Shown piece after piece: positions 6,648 to 8,841 of a DNA stretch of 8,841 nt. The position numbers and the translations under genes are program-made. How positions within the stretch are numbered: the stretch's first letter is position 1; each line of letters begins with the position of its first letter. The notes beneath the pieces were generated by a model. It did no database searches and was not told the DNA's origin. It saw only the letters and a list, made by a program, of their open reading frames with translations. The DNA is taken from positions 32,401 through 41,241 of the forward strand of contig DFDL01000039.1 of the NCBI GenBank assembly GCA_002367715.1, given 5' to 3'. The stretch is from Actinobacteria bacterium UBA3028 (lineage in GTDB: Bacteria > Actinomycetota > Actinomycetes > Nanopelagicales > Nanopelagicaceae).

Positions 6648-7634
6648 ATGAATCTGATTTCTGGTGAATTATTGGGCATTTCTGTGGTCCTGCCCATCCT
6701 CAACGAGGAGCGCTATCTAGAAGATACGGTCGCTGCGATTCTGGCTCAAGATTATGCCGGAGAGTTTGAGGTAATCCTCGCCCTTGGCCCTTCAAAAGAT
6801 CGAACAGATGAGATCGCTGCCAGAATCGCAGAATCAGATTCACGGGTTATTTTAGTTGCGAATCCAACTGGAAGAACCGCAGTAGGTCTTAATGTGGCAA
6901 TTGCAGCGGCAAAGTTTCCAATTATTTCTCGAATCGATGGTCATGCGCAGATTTCTAAGAATTATTTAGCAATTGCAGCAAAGTTACTAGCAAATACCGG
7001 CGCCGTAAATGTTGGCGGAGTAATGAACGCTGTAGGAAAAAATAGATTCGAGCGAGCTGTAGCAACAGCCATGCGCTCGCCACTTGGAGTCGGCGCCTCC
7101 CGTTTTCATACTGGCGGTAGCGCTGGTCCAGCAGATACGGTCTATCTTGGAACATTTAGTAAATCCGCGCTTCTTGAAGCTGGTGGCTTTGATGAGAGAT
7201 TTACTCGCGCGCAAGATTGGGAGCTAAATTTTAGACTTAGAAAAAATGGTGGGACAGTCTGGTTTGATCCCTCACTTATTGTGACCTACCGACCAAGATC
7301 TTCACTAAGAGCGCTTGCAAAACAGTATTTTCAATATGGAACTTGGCGCAGAGCGGTCTCTCGTAGCCATAAGGGAAGTGTAAATTTACGTTATCTAGCG
7401 CCACCAACTGCCTTGGTAATTAATTTAGCTTCATTAATTCTTGGAGCTCTTTTTTCACCGATTTTCCTAATTCCAGTGGCAATCTATCTTTTTTCGCTGG
7501 TTCTAGGCTCACTAATTATCGGGATGAGTTTATTTGAGAAAATTTTTCTGCCCATAGTTTTATTGACCATGCATATGGTCTGGGGCGCTGGTTATTTATT
7601 ATCGCCAAAGAGATTAAAAGTTGGCGGGCAATGA
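6648..7634 (+). CDS. Family 2 glycosyltransferase, ExoA-like, membrane-anchored
   Basis: The product (328 residues) resembles ExoA-type glycosyltransferases that add sugars to lipid-linked intermediates in extracellular polysaccharide synthesis at the inner face of the membrane. The GT-A domain shows ISVVLPILNEERYLEDTV (11-28), VILALGPSKDRTDE (42-55), the metal/nucleotide motif RIDGHA (95-100, in place of DXD) and GGFDERFTRAQDWELNFRL (179-197, with Asp190 as the likely general base region). The ExoA-type segment QYFQYGTWRR lies at 226-235. Hydrophobic stretches near 254-275, 276-294 and 297-317 suggest two or three C-terminal membrane helices. The ATG at 6648 is preferred over an earlier in-frame codon at 6579, which would overlap the divergent gene and add 23 residues without homology to the GT2 core. 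It overlaps the next gene by ATGA, so the two are probably translationally coupled. Donor and acceptor are unknown; UDP-glucuronate from the divergent dehydrogenase is one possibility. Confidence 0.9.
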   Translation: MNLISGELLGISVVLPILNEERYLEDTVAAILAQDYAGEFEVILALGPSKDRTDEIAARIAESDSRVILVANPTGRTAVGLNVAIAAAKFPIISRIDGHAQISKNYLAIAAKLLANTGAVNVGGVMNAVGKNRFERAVATAMRSPLGVGASRFHTGGSAGPADTVYLGTFSKSALLEAGGFDERFTRAQDWELNFRLRKNGGTVWFDPSLIVTYRPRSSLRALAKQYFQYGTWRRAVSRSHKGSVNLRYLAPPTALVINLASLILGALFSPIFLIPVAIYLFSLVLGSLIIGMSLFEKIFLPIVLLTMHMVWGAGYLLSPKRLKVGGQ

Positions 7635-8841
7635 GACGTGCCATGGCTATCTTTACAATTTCAATTCTTGGCTTCTCTTCCCAAGCCAGTGCGCAGCCCC
7701 CTAAATCCTTTATCTTTATTGGTTCTGGCTATGGGCATGGTGTAGGACTTAGCCAATATGGCGCTAAAGGCCAGGCCCTTGAAGGAAGATCTGCAGTAGA
7801 AATTCTTAATTACTATTTTCCAGAGGCCCAGGTGACCCCAGTTGCAGATACGGCAACAATTGTCGTAAATGTTGCCCATCAAGTTTCAGCGCTCGAGATT
7901 GAGTTACCGCCAAATGATTTTGCAATTCTCGCAAACAAGACAATGACTTCAACTAATTTAGAGCCCCAAACTCCACTTAACTTTGAAATGAATGGAAAAT
8001 TTATATCTGGGCCGATCGGTCAGGCTAGACGCTGGATAATCAATTGGAATAACCCAGAATCCATAATTCTTCTGAAACGTGGAAATACAACCATGAAGCT
8101 AAATCATGGCTTTATAAAATTGCGTTCAGTGAAAATCCCTGGAGTAGGTTTTAGAATTGAAGCGACAAATCATCTACGTCTCCACGATGAATATTTATAT
8201 GGAATAGCTGAAGTACCTTCCTCGTGGCCAAGTGCGGCACTTGAAAGCCAAGTTATTGCATCTCGCACTTATGCCCTGATGCGCATGAAATCAATTAAAA
8301 GAGCATGTGACTGCCATGTTTATAATTCAAAATATGATCAAGCATTTGTTGGTTATTCCAAAGAGGGTGAACCTAGATATGGAAAGCTCTGGAAGGCTGC
8401 GGTCGATGCAACTGCGACAGATGAGTCAAGTGGATTAGCGATAACAATTAATCAACGTCCAGTTAGTGTATTTTTCTCCTCTTCATCAGGGGGCTTTACC
8501 CAGAGACCAGTAGATGTATGGGGGACTGATATTGCGCATCTAGTAAATGTTGCAGATCCCTGGAGCATCGATCCTGCGAATAATAAGAACTATGCGAGCT
8601 GGCGCAAAAAGGTATCGCAGCGCAAAATGGCTAAAGCATTTGGCCTTCCAGATGTCGAGAGGTATGAAATAACTGCAAGAACTATTACTAAAAGCGTACT
8701 TTCAATTACTGCATTTTCTAGCGCTGGCGAAGTGAAGACCTTGTCGATTGGAACCTTTAAAAGCGCAGTTAAGCTGCCCTCTTCGTGGTTTGATCTACCA
8801 ACAAGTCCAATAAATATCGAACCAGAAGTTATAGAACCAGA
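7631..8841 (+). CDS. Secreted SpoIID/LytB-domain protein, C-terminus beyond right edge
   Basis: This frame is open from the ATG at 7631 to the right edge (403 complete codons). A short type I signal peptide is clear: MRRAM, a hydrophobic core, and cleavage expected after Ala21 in ASA-QPP. Next comes HGVGLSQYGAKG (36-47) with VEILNYYFP (56-64), a segment typical of SpoIID/LytB proteins. The SpoIID core follows: YLYGIAEVPSSWP (188-200) and ALESQVIASRTYAL (203-216), then CDC (226-228), DQAFVGYSKE, FFSSSSGGFT (281-290) and VADPWS. By comparison with B. subtilis SpoIID, a peptidoglycan lytic transglycosylase, Glu194 is the candidate catalytic acid. The protein would therefore act outside the membrane on peptidoglycan, or serve as a binding/activator module as LytB does. 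After about residue 385 the sequence becomes rich in P, E and I, suggesting a linker to a further region. ATGA overlap with the glycosyltransferase gene indicates coupling. The domain call is secure; enzymatic activity is inferred. Confidence 0.92.
   Translation, partial: MRRAMAIFTISILGFSSQASAQPPKSFIFIGSGYGHGVGLSQYGAKGQALEGRSAVEILNYYFPEAQVTPVADTATIVVNVAHQVSALEIELPPNDFAILANKTMTSTNLEPQTPLNFEMNGKFISGPIGQARRWIINWNNPESIILLKRGNTTMKLNHGFIKLRSVKIPGVGFRIEATNHLRLHDEYLYGIAEVPSSWPSAALESQVIASRTYALMRMKSIKRACDCHVYNSKYDQAFVGYSKEGEPRYGKLWKAAVDATATDESSGLAITINQRPVSVFFSSSSGGFTQRPVDVWGTDIAHLVNVADPWSIDPANNKNYASWRKKVSQRKMAKAFGLPDVERYEITARTITKSVLSITAFSSAGEVKTLSIGTFKSAVKLPSSWFDLPTSPINIEPEVIEP

Noticed and set aside
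6608..6703. Longer N-terminus for UDP-glucose dehydrogenase (32 extra residues from 6703)
   Set aside because: The NAD loop sits right after the 6607 ATG as in the family, the extension overlaps the divergent gene, and a -10 candidate lies within it.
7565..7580. Inverted repeat GACCAT-GCAT-ATGGTC inside the glycosyltransferase gene
   Set aside because: It lies within the coding region for a membrane helix, has no T-run, and about two such repeats are expected by chance.
7661..7882. Minus-strand frame opposite the signal peptide and HGVG segment of the SpoIID gene
   Set aside because: The plus-strand frame carries a clear signal peptide and conserved motifs; the minus frame has none.
1..8841. 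Search for mobile elements, CRISPR repeats, tRNA/rRNA, riboswitches, phage or toxin-antitoxin genes
   Set aside because: No transposase, integrase, tandem spaced repeats, cloverleaf or structured leader was seen; nearly every base is accounted for by the eight genes, all in recognised families.

Overview
The window looks like chromosomal core sequence from a low-GC, free-living actinobacterium with a streamlined genome, most like the freshwater acI / Nanopelagicales type. This placement is an inference. It rests on actinobacterial gene order (acyl-CoA carboxylase beta - birA - purK - purE), actinobacterial-type proteins written in AT-leaning codons (many TTA, AAA and AAT codons), and near-total coding density. 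Only about 104 bases lie outside genes, in four gaps of 34, 25, 5 and 40 bp. Several genes overlap, and several starts look leaderless.

Layout. (1) Positions 1-1238, minus strand: the N-terminal ~80% of a biotin-dependent acyl-CoA carboxylase carboxyltransferase (beta) subunit, running off the left edge. (2) Diverging from it, plus strand 1273-3642: biotin protein ligase (birA), purK and purE, with overlapping ends, followed after 25 bp by a 12-helix MFS transporter (3668-4897). (3) Converging on the transporter, minus strand 4903-6607: a UDP-glucose 6-dehydrogenase followed by a small CoA-binding (YccU-type) protein whose start overlaps the end of the dehydrogenase gene. (4) Diverging from the dehydrogenase across 40 bp, plus strand 6648 to the right edge: an ExoA-like family 2 glycosyltransferase with a membrane-anchored C-terminus, overlapped by 4 bp by a secreted SpoIID/LytB-domain protein that runs off the right edge.

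How the genes fit together. The left half is a carboxylation neighbourhood. BirA attaches biotin to the carrier domain of the carboxylase whose transferase subunit is encoded next door. PurK and PurE convert AIR to CAIR using bicarbonate and ATP in purine synthesis. The right half is an envelope-glycan neighbourhood: a dehydrogenase making UDP-glucuronate, a polysaccharide-type glycosyltransferase, and a secreted protein related to peptidoglycan-cleaving SpoIID. A link between the last three is inferred only from adjacency and from the coupled ATGA junction.

I found no mobile element, CRISPR array, tRNA, rRNA, riboswitch or convincing terminator, and no sign of a new defence or biosynthetic system. 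The points most worth checking are the leaderless divergent promoters, the N-terminal position of the HGVGxSQYGA segment in the SpoIID protein, and the unassigned transporter and CoA-binding protein.
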